Both the position numbers and the translations under genes were made by a program. Positions 54,378-64,000 of a stretch of 64,000 nt of DNA are shown one piece after another. The stretch lies in assembly GCA_963930775.1 (NCBI GenBank), contig OZ005701.1, positions 3,035,169 to 3,099,168 of the forward strand. Reading direction: 5' to 3'. Each line of letters begins with the position of its first letter. The stretch's first letter is position 1. Source of the DNA: Cliona cf. orientalis (Eukaryota > Porifera > Demospongiae > Clionaida > Clionaidae). The notes under the pieces are model-generated. The model made no database searches, was not told where the DNA came from, and was given only the letters and a program-made list of their open reading frames with translations.

Positions 54378-55586
54378 ATGGCCAGCAAAGTTAAGAAGCT
54401 TACACAGAAAGAAGTGAAAACAGTTGCAGATAAGTTAGAATATGCATCTCCAGAAGGATGTGATCAACTGTCATCAAAGATACTGGAGGACATAGCAAAC
54501 TCCAAACAAGTATCTGTGTTTGAGCAAAGAAAAGAGCTACTAACTTTGTTGAGAAATGATCTGTATGATGAATTCAAATCTTTGGTAAGCTCCTTGCTTG
54601 GTGACTATGTGTACTTATATCGGTCTACAAAGGGAAGAACAAAATATGCAGACTTTCAAGTTGAGTGGTTGCAGCATATTAGAGCTGTTGGTGAAAACGG
54701 GTCAATGTTTGCTACCAGTGATGCTCAGCCAACACAAGAATATGAATCAGACATCATCCCAAATAGTAATACTCATGCTACATGGGCAGTGGTGTACTGT
54801 CAAGCCATGGATGCACTAGGACACATATCTGATGATACTAATCTTATCATTTTGCACACAATTGCCGGTGCAGTGTATAACCATCAGCAGCAGAAATTCA
54901 TTCGTACACAATGCCATGAAACAGCACCAAACACAGTGTCCCTACCTTCTGATGATGATGCCCTTTATCGGATGTGTGGAGCGGAAATCTGTAGGATGAT
55001 CAAAGCCAGGCAAAAGAGTGCAAAAAAGGATGAAGAGGTTTGCTTTTTGAAACGATTGACTATCAAAGCTCAGGACAAAGAGAAGATACCACTGCCACAG
55101 GGAATAAAGAATCTGGATCAAACTGGCTTCCTGTGGGTACCTATCCCTCAACTCTTGCCCTATTTACGAGAGGTAGACACATTATTCCAGAATGAAATTA
55201 ATCATGACAAATTTAGACTAAAGGGTGACCGAATTTTTGAGGTAGGAACCTAAATTTATTACCATTAAGTATCACTAAATGGACACTCACACACTTATAT
55301 TTTGACACAGGATGCTCAGAAGACTTTTTCTGAACAAGAGGAGAGATTGCACAGCATTTTCCAAACATGCTTGAATAACTCTGACGCTTTTGGGACTCAT
55401 AAATTACCACCAAGTGCATTTGCTGTCTTTAAAGAACTTAATTCAAAGATGCTAAACCTGCGTAAAGAAGATTGGCTCTCATCATGGAAAAGAATCACAT
55501 TAAATAAGAAAGGGAAAACATCAGCAGTAACATTAATGCTAAGAGATGAACTTAAGCCTCAGTCAGCTGTCAAGTCCAGAAAGTAA
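54378..55586 (+). CDS. Transposon-borne protein of unknown function (2 exons, 379 aa)
   Basis: Exons 54378-55241 and 55311-55586 (864 and 276 nt) join in phase 0 across a 69-bp intron (GAG|GTAGGA ... GACACAG|GAT). The ATG at 54378 sits in a strong context (AGAAATGGCC) and is the first in-frame ATG. The chain starts with a Lys/Glu-rich, probably helical segment (residues 1-70) and has no signal peptide, membrane segment or zinc-finger cysteine pattern. The middle has 'DDDALYRMCGAEICRMIKAR' (about 200-220), then 'IPLPQGIKNLDQTGFLWVPI' and 'LLPYLREVD'. It ends in a basic tail (SAVKSRK). I do not recognise a known domain. It resembles uncharacterised proteins I loosely associate with marine-invertebrate transposons (weak, from memory). 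Its integrity inside near-identical ends argues it serves the transposon, perhaps as a regulator or transposase partner. Confidence 0.8.
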
Positions 55587-55593
55587 CTGTAGT

Positions 55594-58500
55594 TTAGTGC
55601 TTCCTATTGTATTTCTTCTTAGTTAGAACACCATGTAGGTTTACTTTGTCCTTTCTGTAATGCTCAGTATTCTTCGTTGCATCAGCAATAATCAGTTTTG
55701 CCACGCTTCCTTGGTAGTTAATCGCGGACAAGTGACCTCCAGCATTGCACTTGAAGCGGCCGAACAGACTTTCAACCACACTGCCATTGATTCGCACTGG
55801 GACTATGTAGTATCCAGGGTATCTGGCCAGAAAGTCTTGACACAATCCAATGAATCCTGTCACAGTCAGCTGGAGAAGGTCCCAAGTCTGCAATAGGGGA
55901 ATAGCAGGTGTACATGAGAGGGGGTGGTTGGTATATGTTACACACATTGTACCTAATTAAAGCACACCCAGTTATCAACACTTACAGAGGAAATTAACAC
56001 TTAGTACCTAACAGACAATACACTAGCTGTACCTGCCAGGCTAGAAATGTTGTTTGCCTATCATCAGTGATGTCACAACCTGCATGTACAAAATTAATGT
56101 AAATCTGTGAAATGTAGTCAAAGTTAAGGAATTTTCATCATACCTGATTTTAAGGCCTCATCACACCATCCTTCAAAAAATTTGAAGCCAGATTCAATAT
56201 TTTTTAGAGCAGGGGAATCAAGGTCAGATATAGGTTTCTGTGAGAGTAGACCAGTCTCAAAGATGCTATTGAGTGCAACAAGATATGCCAGAGTGGTCTT
56301 GTCGTAGTCCAACGTAGACCCTCTTTCTAGAGTGCAGTCCAAGTGGGTTTGTATTTCAGCTATGACCTTCTCTTGCTACATGTATACATCATCATACATG
56401 TGAATAATAGACATACATGTAACACTTGCATGCAATTATCAGCTGATATTCCACGTATGCATGTATGTAGTAGTGTCACATACATGTACCTGCATAATCT
56501 GTGCTGGAGTGACATTCAGACGGATCCATGAATCACGGTATATGTACCGAGACTTCATTCTTGGAATCGTCACCATCTGACCCTTCTGTGACCTCTCCAC
56601 TTCTCTCTCCCAAAGCCTTTCTATGGTCTTCCAACCAAAAAAAGTGCCTCCTTTGAAAAAATGCTTTGTTTTCTCAACTCCAGAATTGTACAACACAGAC
56701 ACTAGACTCTTCAACTGCGCAACAAGTAAGTGTGAATGTACATGTACATGTGGCATACACATCAAACTATTTTACCTCATGTGATGGGCATACAATACAC
56801 CAAGTGCGCCATCCTGAGAAGGGATTAGTGAATGATGCAGAAATAGATTCAGTTCCAAATTTGCCAGTGTGTCCACTCAGCTTCTTGAATAGTGCTTGGT
56901 TCCAACTTGCGCCATCACCCACAATCGCACCCACATGAAAATTGTATGTTTCAAATACCAGCATTGCATCAAAGAGACAGGCAAGTGTGAACTTTGCATC
57001 GAATCCATCAGAGCTGGTATAATGAGGCCCAACTACATCAAAGCTCCCAGTGAGATCTCGCCATACGAACTGCAGTATGTACCGTGTCTCTTGAACCTTT
57101 TGAGCATCGTCAAGAGAGGTGTAGACGTCTTGTAGTGCTGGAAGATCGCTAGGTGTCATTGCAACTCCAATAATCTGATTGTTCTTCGAATTCCACACGA
57201 CTTTCCCTTGCACACGAACTTCATCAAATATCAGTATTCCATATCCTTGGGGCTGGTGATGTCCTCCAGACACCTGCTCTTTCTTGTACTTCTCATATAA
57301 CTCGAACTGGGCAGCAATTTGGCCCTCATTCGCACCTGGCTCACTCCTTTCATTCGACAGGAAAGCTTGCAAACTCGATCTGTTGGGTAGCTGAAGAATG
57401 CCAAGATTTCGTACTGCTTCAAATGCTGCTGGGCTCCGGGAATAGATTGCCAATGCTGAAGGTACATGTAGTTTGACACGTGCACAACATACATGTATTA
57501 TGCATACTTGTAATGTCATGTAGGTTAATCACATACCTATTCTGTATGTAATCGTGCTCCACCTGTTACCCTTTGAGCCTGTTACTATATCAAAGAAAAC
57601 CAATAACCACTTGATCATAATTACAATTAATGAACAAACTTACTGTTACTTTGTTGGTCCTTAAAAAAGGCAGCCTTCTCCTTAGCATTATTCCATACCG
57701 CTCTCAGCAATTCACCACGACCTTCACCAGAGTTTTCTGCTTCACCAACCATGCTGTCAAGCGTCGATCGAGCAACTTCACTTTCTTCTAAGCCATTGAT
57801 GAGCTTGGCTAGCTCTTCTCCTTGTGTGTCTGTCAAAGAAACACCTATGTATTTGAACCATAATTATTTTATCGATAACAATATTATTATTCAAGATAAC
57901 AGCTTGTTTACTTGTTGCATCAGAAATCTTTTTTACTTTGCGAAGTAGGTCATGCCTCTCCCTCACAAGTTTCTTGCGACGTTTGTCTTGGCTGTCTGGG
58001 CTCAACTTGCTCCAACCATAGTTGGACGAAGGGTCTGTTCTGTTTACCTTGGTCTCAAAATCAAGTAAAACCGCACGTTTAGCCATTGTTTGGAGATGTT
58101 GATGAACCTGAAACGTGCATACACACATGCTAATCAGTAGTGAAATAGAAATGGTGAAGATACCTTTTTGCATTCATTGCAAACATCATGTAGTTTATGC
58201 AGTAAATTCAACCGGCGATTTGAAGGATTATGCCAAAGAATACATTGGTTAGATTCATACCGAACAATAGGCTCACGGATGATATGAACTTCACTGCTCT
58301 GAAAACGGATGACACTCTGCTTGTCTTCATAGTCACTCACACACAATCCAGGGCAAAGGACGTATCCAGAATCTGGAAGGAGCATCCTCACCACCGAATT
58401 GAACTCGTCATTTGAGTGAATGATTCCTGTAGTAATAGTGTGTTTGAATACCATTACCTGATTTACGTTTACACGTAGTACTGACCTTTTGTAATAGTGC

Positions 58501-59257
58501 GAGAAAATGGGAAGAGCACTTGGATTTGGTAGATTCCCATATCAGATACAATTATGCGAGCGCAATTGGTAGGGCCTATGGTAGGATGAACCACGACAGA
58601 GGGAGATACCACTTCAAGCCAACATTTTCCTCCTTCAATTCCTGAACTTTCATTAAGGTGAATGTAGCGGTACTTCAGTGAAGGAAATTTCTCTTGTATA
58701 TTCGCTTCTAGAGTTGGTAAAAGCGGATGGTTATCTTCAGAAATAGCCTCTATTTGATGCACTTCTCCTGCAGTTATCCCTGGACTTGCTTTCATTAGGA
58801 CATCTCCCTTTGTGGCAGACTGCTGAGGCAGTGATTTGAATAATGATCTTGGTGTCACCGTGTCCACTGTACCTTGGGTAACAGACCCCACAAATGATTT
58901 CCTCTTGTGCTCACAGCTTGGCTCTGGAGTTATAGCAGACGAGGAGTGAGCTCTCTTGCTCCTGGGGGTCGTTTCAAGGAGACTTTTCATGCTAAAACTA
59001 TTTCCAGTGGCAGATGTAGTATGAGATCTCAAGTTACTTGATCTTGGAGACTTGGACAGTAGATTCTTCATGTCAAACTGAGACCCCCTCCTTCCACGAG
59101 GACTGCATCTTTTCATAAGAACACCTCTCTTTCGAGCAGGAGATGGGAACAGCTTTGCCTTTAGCAACCGCGCGCTACTCGAAGGAGTTCTCATGGCTCT
59201 ATGGCTAGCTACACAAAAACTGCACAGCTGGCACCACGTGGCTGCAGGACTGTACAT
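55594..59257 (-). CDS. P-element-like transposase (10 exons, about 978 aa)
   Basis: Exons on the minus strand: 59257-58486, 58426-58164, 58107-57912, 57829-57644, 57578-57537, 57455-56776, 56714-56490, 56375-56144, 56079-56033 and 55887-55594. They total 2937 nt (978 codons plus stop); every intron is GT-AG, 56-145 bp, and all phases agree. The N-terminal exon is Ser/Arg/Lys-rich and basic; the second ATG (59194) may be the real start. Exon 2 has CPGLC and CNECKK pairs that could bind zinc. Exon 6 opens with 'LAIYSRSPAAFEAVR' and the first catalytic-type Asp in 'ILIFDEVRVQG' (about D564), then 'VGAIVGDGASWNQALFKKL' (about D667). Exon 10 has 'NGSVVESLFGRFKCNAGGH' (candidate acidic residue about E920). 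The S-P-x-A-[FY]-E-x-V-R, DE-V and GDGAS-N motifs are those of P-superfamily transposases. No THAP finger is obvious. Exact catalytic residues are inferred. Confidence 0.85.
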
Positions 59258-59311
59258 ATCTGTTTACACAGTGACATGGTGTTAAGCGGTTGATAAGCAT
59301 ACCAGGGCTGA

Positions 59312-59390
59312 TAACGTGACGTCATTCAGACGTTTCGCGTTTACACGGGCTCTGCAGTAGTTCAACACTCTTATGGCTAATCTACTCTTG
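59312..59390 (-). repeat. Right terminal inverted repeat (79 bp)
   Basis: Inverted partner of 54139-54217, with the TGACGTCA palindrome at its inner part. Confidence 0.96.
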
Positions 59391-59398
59391 ATGTAAAC
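59391..59398. repeat. 8-bp target-site duplication (right), ATGTAAAC
   Basis: Exact copy of 54131-54138. Confidence 0.95.
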
Positions 59399-60490
59399 TC
59401 ATCGTTCTCTAAATGGGTCTCATGTCCTCACTATGAGTATAGGGGCGGCCCGGTGGGGACTATGACAATGGCATGTAGCTACACTTGTTTTGCCATCACG
59501 GGTCCTTACTTGAAACACACAAAGGGTATTCTTGACAATGGCCACAGAAACTGGAAATATCCGAGCCAGGCTAATAATCAAATGGAAGAGAGCCACGCTG
59601 TCATCTCCCTCCTCCCTCTACGGTTCCACGAGTACTTGGTAGCGCAGACTTAATGATTTTAACCTGCTATATCCTAGTTTTGGAAATGGCGGGGAATGGC
59701 GTAACTTTACCCGTACCCGGTTGCCTCGGATTTACGCCCATTCTCTTGAGGCCGTACGGCTTAATGATATTCATATGTATATAGATCGGTAACGGGTCGC
59801 GATCGCGTTTGCGTTGTTACAGGTGTCAACTTGTACCATGGCTTATGATGTTGCAGCTAGCTGCTACACCATGTTGACACAGCCTGAGGGATGACATAGG
59901 TAACATAGACACCTGCTTGGGTCATTCCTCAGGCCAACTAAGATAATGTTAGGTGAATAATTGATTTCACCACCTCCAATGGAGCAATCTAATTGGTCAA
60001 TATGTTACAAACAAGGTACAACGGTTAATAATCTAACTCCTAATACTTCCTGAGTCCATTTAGTGAGAATTTAGTATATATACCCAGGCTTATGGTACCC
60101 CTTATCCACTGAACATTCCAATTAATGCATGCTCAATGTGTACATTGTACCTACAGGGATGGCTGGTGTAAAAGTATCTCAGCTCGCAGTAGCAGTCGGT
60201 CATAAATCCTGTCTAACAAATGTGCAAATCCTCAGTTTCTGCTAAGGCTTAAAATTGATGTTTAAAAATTATAGAGGGATGCAGTGATGTGCTGTCCTTA
60301 CTTTATAACTGTCAAATGTGGAAAGTATGATTTGTGGCTGAGCTGCACACATTCTACCACAAGAGTGCAAAGTAGGCCACATATTTCCTGCTTCCTGGAA
60401 ATTGCCTAATAGCCTAATCCCACCTGTAACTAACACCTCATGCAGATAATAGACTAGGACAAGCTAGAGCCTGAACAGCTGCTCAGAACA
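59399..60490. other. Non-coding stretch
   Basis: No exon recognised. The sequences on either side of the transposon (before 54131 and after 59399) do not match a gene I know. Confidence 0.4.
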
Positions 60491-60570
60491 CAATTGAAGG
60501 CTTTTCCTAGAGGTTGTTTGCTGCTAACAACTTCTAGGAAAAGCTGTGATTCTGTCTGAGCACTAGTGGA
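60490..60570. repeat. Hairpin, about 36-40-bp arms
   Basis: GCTTTTCCTAGAGGTTGTT and AACAACTTCTAGGAAAAGC flank a TGCTGCT loop. Pairing extends imperfectly outward through ACACAATTGAAG/CTGTGATTCTGT to GCTCAGA..TCTGAGC. Confidence 0.75.
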
Positions 60571-61620
60571 ACTTCTCAAAACTCTCAAAACCACTCTCCA
60601 AGAAAACACCTTTGCTAGGAGCTGGCCCACTTCACAGAGAAGGTTTCCCAGGCCCATATAATTTTGTGTAAGCTGTGTTTGGTTGATCAATATGTCAGTA
60701 AATAAAAGCTTGCTCAATTGTAGGTGGCACCACCAAGTTCCTCACAGCCTTGTAGTGCTGGCACTAACTAGCTAGTTGATGGTGGATTGCTGCTGCTGGG
60801 TAAACTTTAACCCAGCGATCCAATTGTTGCAGATCCAGGAAGTGCATCCGATGGCACGTTCCAGTGCATGCAATTTTTGCCGTTTTTTTATCTATTTTTC
60901 TTACTTGTTCTATCTAGGCCATCTTTCACTTCTAGGACTCCAAACAAAGACCAGAAGACAGAGCAACTCTTCTACTGTCTGCTCGTTCAAGTCGCATAAC
61001 CCGGAGACATTCATGAGCTCCGCAGCAAGCGCTTTTGTGCGTGCTACTCGCAAGCGCTCACAAAAAGTGCCTCGCGCAAAAAGTGGCACGTTTTGGTTCC
61101 CTGGAATGGATTCCCATGATTCAAGCACCATTCAATAGCTCTTGCGTTGCTCTACAATATAAGACTGGAACGATGTTTTTCCATCTAGCCGTTCCAGAGT
61201 TACACGGCATCACTTGAAAATCAGTACAACCGCGTAGCATTCTTCTGTATCTTCACGCGATTTCTCCAAGAATGAGCCAAGGAGAAGAGTGCTCATTATG
61301 AAGCTTCAAGTTTCTAGGGGCCTTCTAGGCTAGTGAGGAGGCGTCATCATCCAGATGGATAGTTTCTGTACTGGAGTGAAGATTGGTAGTACATTCTATA
61401 CTCTTGTAGTCGAGTGTGCCGAGTGTGAGGCAACTAGCTACAGCTAGATATACTAGATTATTCATATGTAGATCTATAGATCAGGCAGCCCAGGGATGAG
61501 GGCGAGCCTTACCAGCTGAAATAGCTCAAGAATAGAAAGGAGTCTCAGTGTTGTACCTGTGCCATAATTATGTGACATCCATAGGTGGCGGCGGAACCAG
61601 GGGGGCACCAGGGGCACGTG

Positions 61621-61639
61621 CCCCCCCCCCCCCCCCCCC
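61621..61639. repeat. Poly-C run (19 nt)
   Basis: In context CCAGGGGGGCACCAGGGGCA before the run; similar to the 28.8-kb cluster. Confidence 0.8.
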
Positions 61640-61698
61640 TTGCATGACAGTCCTTCAATAGATCCCTATTGTGGTAGACATGTGATACACCCATTGTG

Positions 61699-61722
61699 CC
61701 CCCCCCCCCCCCCCCCCCCCCC
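61699..61722. repeat. Poly-C run (24 nt)
   Basis: Second C run within the same element, preceded by CCCATTGTG. Confidence 0.8.
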
Positions 61723-61829
61723 AGTCACAGCCATCTTCCTCCACCACTGACATTGATGCTGAACTTGAAGCTTGGGGGTCTATTCAGTAAATTATTTAAG
61801 TAATCGGCACTCTCCTATATACCTGTCTG

Positions 61830-61953
<124 letters not shown>

Positions 61954-62420
61954 TCGAGGTGCTGAGAGAGCTCCATTTACTGAGGTATACTGTCTGCAGC
62001 TGCTTGAGCAGTTTCTCTGTCAACCAATGACTGTCATGATGGCATAGGAGACTGGTTGTCAAAGAAAAATTTTGTTCCAGTCTTATATTGTAGAGCAACA
62101 CAAGAGCTATTGAATGATGCTTAAATCATGGGAATCCATCCAGGGGAACCAAAACGTACCACTTTTTGCGCGAGGCACTTTTTGTGAGCGCTTGCGAGTA
62201 GCATGCACAAAAGCGCTTGCTGCGGAGCTCATGAATGTCTCCGGGTTATGCGACCGTCCGTCAGCCTTAATATCGGGTAATAGGTCGTCATACAATCATG
62301 TCAATATCTGGATATAGATTTAAACCATGCTCACTCTGCATCTGTGGCATGCGCACTAGCGCACCTGCTATCGTGTACACCGCATATGCGATCTAACGCA
62401 AACGCTATCTGATGCGCGCG

Positions 62421-62514
62421 CCCACGCGTGACGGCGCGTCGACTTGCGGTGCGAGTGCTCGGTGGAGCCGCGCTCTAGTTCTGAATCTCAGATCAGGCGA
62501 GATCACCCGCTGAA

Positions 62515-62548
<34 letters not shown>

Positions 62549-62706
62549 AACAAGGATTCCCCCAGTAACGGCGAGCGAAGTGGGAACAGCTCGAGCCTGA
62601 AATCCCTGGCAGGTGCTGCCAGAGAATTGTGGCCGGGAGAGGCGGCATGGCCCCGACTGTCGCTGTCGAAGTTGACCTGGAAAGGCACGTCGGAGAGGGT
62701 GAGAGG
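62421..62706 (+). rRNA. 28S rRNA 5'-end fragment (with probable ITS2 end)
   Basis: From about 62480 the text reads AATCTCAGATCAGGCGAGAT, CACCCGCTGAATTTAAGCAT, ATCAATAAGCGGAGGAAAAG, AAACTAACAAGGATTCCCCC and AGTAACGGCGAGCGAAGTGG. This is the highly conserved 5' end of eukaryotic 28S rRNA (5.8S-pairing region and the start of D1). About 225 nt of 28S are present. The GC-rich 60 bp before it (62421-62479) is plausibly the 3' end of ITS2. The fragment stops at about 62702-62710, where LINE sequence begins. It is not a functional rRNA gene. Confidence 0.9.
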
Positions 62707-64000
62707 GTCCTATACTTTTTTGCATAAAATAATGCAAAAAACCAGTATTCCTCCCCTCAGTATAAGTGACCAATCCAAATTCTCAAATGCTATCTCCAGT
62801 GAATGTCCTCCTGAGCTCCTCTGTTCAGAAGAAGAGGTACTAGATCTACTTTTGTCATTAGATACCACAAAGGCCAACGGCCCTGATGGCATCTCAGCCA
62901 CAATGTTAAAAGCTACTGCCTCTTCTATTGCAAGCAGTGTTGCCTTTCTTTCCAATAGATCTATTCAACTAGGAGCACTACCAGAGGAATGGAAACTCTC
63001 AGCAGTAAATCCAATACCCAAAAGTGGTGCCAAAGACAGCCCCAAAAACTATCGGCCCATCTCACTGTTGTCAATACTCAGTAAGCTGCTTGAAAAACAC
63101 ATGCACAGCCTAATTCTTGGACACCTACAATCAGTTTCTCCCCTAGCATCACAGCAATGCATGGGGATTTCGTTCTAAACGATCAACCGTATCAGCATTA
63201 CTTGATGCAGTAAACAATTGGCAGCAGACACTTGATAATTGTAAAGAGATCTGTGCTATTTTCTTCGATCTAAGAAAAGCCTTCGATTCGGTTCCACATA
63301 GTCTTCTACTGAACAAGATGAAGAGCCTGGGTTTTGATGATCACATTATGAAGTGGACCTTTTCCTATCTATGCAACAGACAACAGTATGTTGTACTTAA
63401 TGGAAAGCAGTCATCTGCTAAGCTGGTTCTCTCAGGCGTACCACAGGGTTCCGTTCTTGGTCCCTTACTGTTCCTTATATACATTAATGATGCAGTAAAC
63501 GAAGAACTGGATAGTGGAACACGTATTATACTATACGCTGATGATATTTTGTTATACAGAACTATTTCGAGCCCGGCTGACTATGGCAAGTTACAAGTAG
63601 ATATCGACATTCTCTCCTCCTGGATTACCTCGAATAATTTATCTCTCAATATCGCTAAATGTAAATTCCTGGTTATATCAAGGCTGCGGAAGAATTCCAT
63701 ACCTGTACCGACATTGACTCTTAATAGCCATCCAATGGAAAGAGTTTCTTCCTACAAGTACTTAGGTGTGACAATCACAGAGGACCTATCTTGGTCAAGT
63801 CACATTAACGAGATCACCAAAAAAGCCCGTAAACATATTGGCCTATTATACCGTCAATTCTATGCGTGGTCTACTCCTGATGCACTGCTCACGTTATACA
63901 AATCTGTTGTAAGGCCGCACTTGGAGTATGCCTCTCAAGTCTGGAGTCCCCACCTGATTAAACATATCAACCAGCTAGAATTGGTGCAGAAATTTGCCCT
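62707..64000 (+). pseudogene. LINE (Jockey/CR1-like) RT, 5'-truncated, fused to 28S, runs off the window
   Basis: The plus frame from the 28S junction reads 'ELLCSEEEVLDLLLSLDT', 'KANGPDGISATMLKA', 'NYRPISLLSILSKLLEKH' to about 63165. A 4-bp insertion in AATGCATGGGG then shifts the frame. It resumes with 'GFRSKRSTVSALLDAV', 'FFDLRKAFDSVPHSLLL', 'GVPQGSVLGPLLFLIYIND', catalytic 'LYADDILLY' and 'YKYLGVTITEDLSW', and stays open to the window edge. The endonuclease is absent, as expected after premature 5' termination. Same clade as 38.3-39.4 kb, roughly half the residues identical by eye. Confidence 0.88.

Larger units (their letters stand above)
54139..59390. mobile_element. Two-gene P-element-like DNA transposon (5252 bp), apparently intact
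   Basis: 79-bp terminal inverted repeats (one mismatch) start CAAGAGTAGATTAGCC and are flanked by a perfect 8-bp duplication ATGTAAAC. Inside are two convergent spliced genes: 54378-55586 plus (unknown protein) and 59257-55594 minus (transposase). The CA..TG termini, the 8-bp duplication and the transposase motifs fit the P superfamily. hAT and Zisupton also make 8-bp duplications, but I see none of their signatures. No stop or frameshift breaks either gene, so the element may be autonomous. Confidence 0.9.

Noticed and set aside
55660..55896. Plus-strand frame opposite the last transposase exon
   Set aside because: Shadow of the transposase exon, whose splice sites and phase are well supported.
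62480..62706. Functional 28S gene or an R2-type rDNA target insertion
   Set aside because: Only the first ~225 nt of 28S is present and the junction is not at known 28S LINE target sites; the adjoining LINE is truncated and of another clade.

Overview
The window is eukaryotic nuclear DNA dominated by transposable elements. It has short spliced introns (56-145 bp in one gene), dispersed MITEs, SINEs and LINEs, many mononucleotide C/G runs, and no bacterial operon structure. The best taxonomic clue is a broken gene at 43.5-45.2 kb. It encodes serial asparagine/serine/glycine-rich repeats of the FTNNSA...GGV type and an 'FGGLLDRC..SPFAEVY' block, which I associate with the large beta-helix-like protein families annotated in demosponges such as Amphimedon. 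I infer a sponge (Porifera); this is not proven. LAYOUT: 0-5 kb holds a SINE-like retroposon copy, a tRNA-like sequence and one apparently intact host gene (2483-3787, minus, 3 exons, secreted protein of 212 aa). 5-28 kb has no convincing host gene. It is a nest of non-coding DNA elements: TA-flanked MITEs, two large foldback elements (about 11.86-14.59 kb, and 15.52-19.26 kb with TTAA ends), two copies of a tRNA-derived SINE, and an inverted pair of a 470-bp repeat. 28-34 kb holds palindromes, a decayed DIRS-like (tyrosine-recombinase) retroelement and a CAGCACATG minisatellite. 34.8-39.7 kb is a 145-bp satellite array split by two retrotransposition events: a CR1/L2-like LINE ending in a TTA microsatellite, and a LINE plus SINE composite. 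40-43 kb is a decayed Ty3/gypsy element. 45,190-50,385 is a young, complete Ty3/gypsy LTR element with a 5-bp target duplication, inserted in the sponge-type gene and itself interrupted by a 658-bp terminal-inverted-repeat element. 54,139-59,390 is a nearly pristine DNA transposon with 79-bp inverted repeats (one mismatch) and an 8-bp target duplication. 60-64 kb ends with another inverted-repeat element and a chimera of the 28S rRNA 5' end joined to a 5'-truncated LINE. THE MOST INTERESTING UNIT is the 5.25-kb DNA transposon at 54.1-59.4 kb. It carries two convergent spliced genes whose stop codons are 7 bp apart. The minus-strand gene is a 10-exon transposase of about 978 aa that I place near the P-element superfamily. 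All its introns are GT-AG and the spliced frame stays open throughout. The plus-strand gene has two exons and encodes a 379-aa protein of unknown function. The near-identical ends suggest recent mobility, so the accessory protein is probably part of the transposition system. All functional assignments come from reading the sequence; no database search was run.
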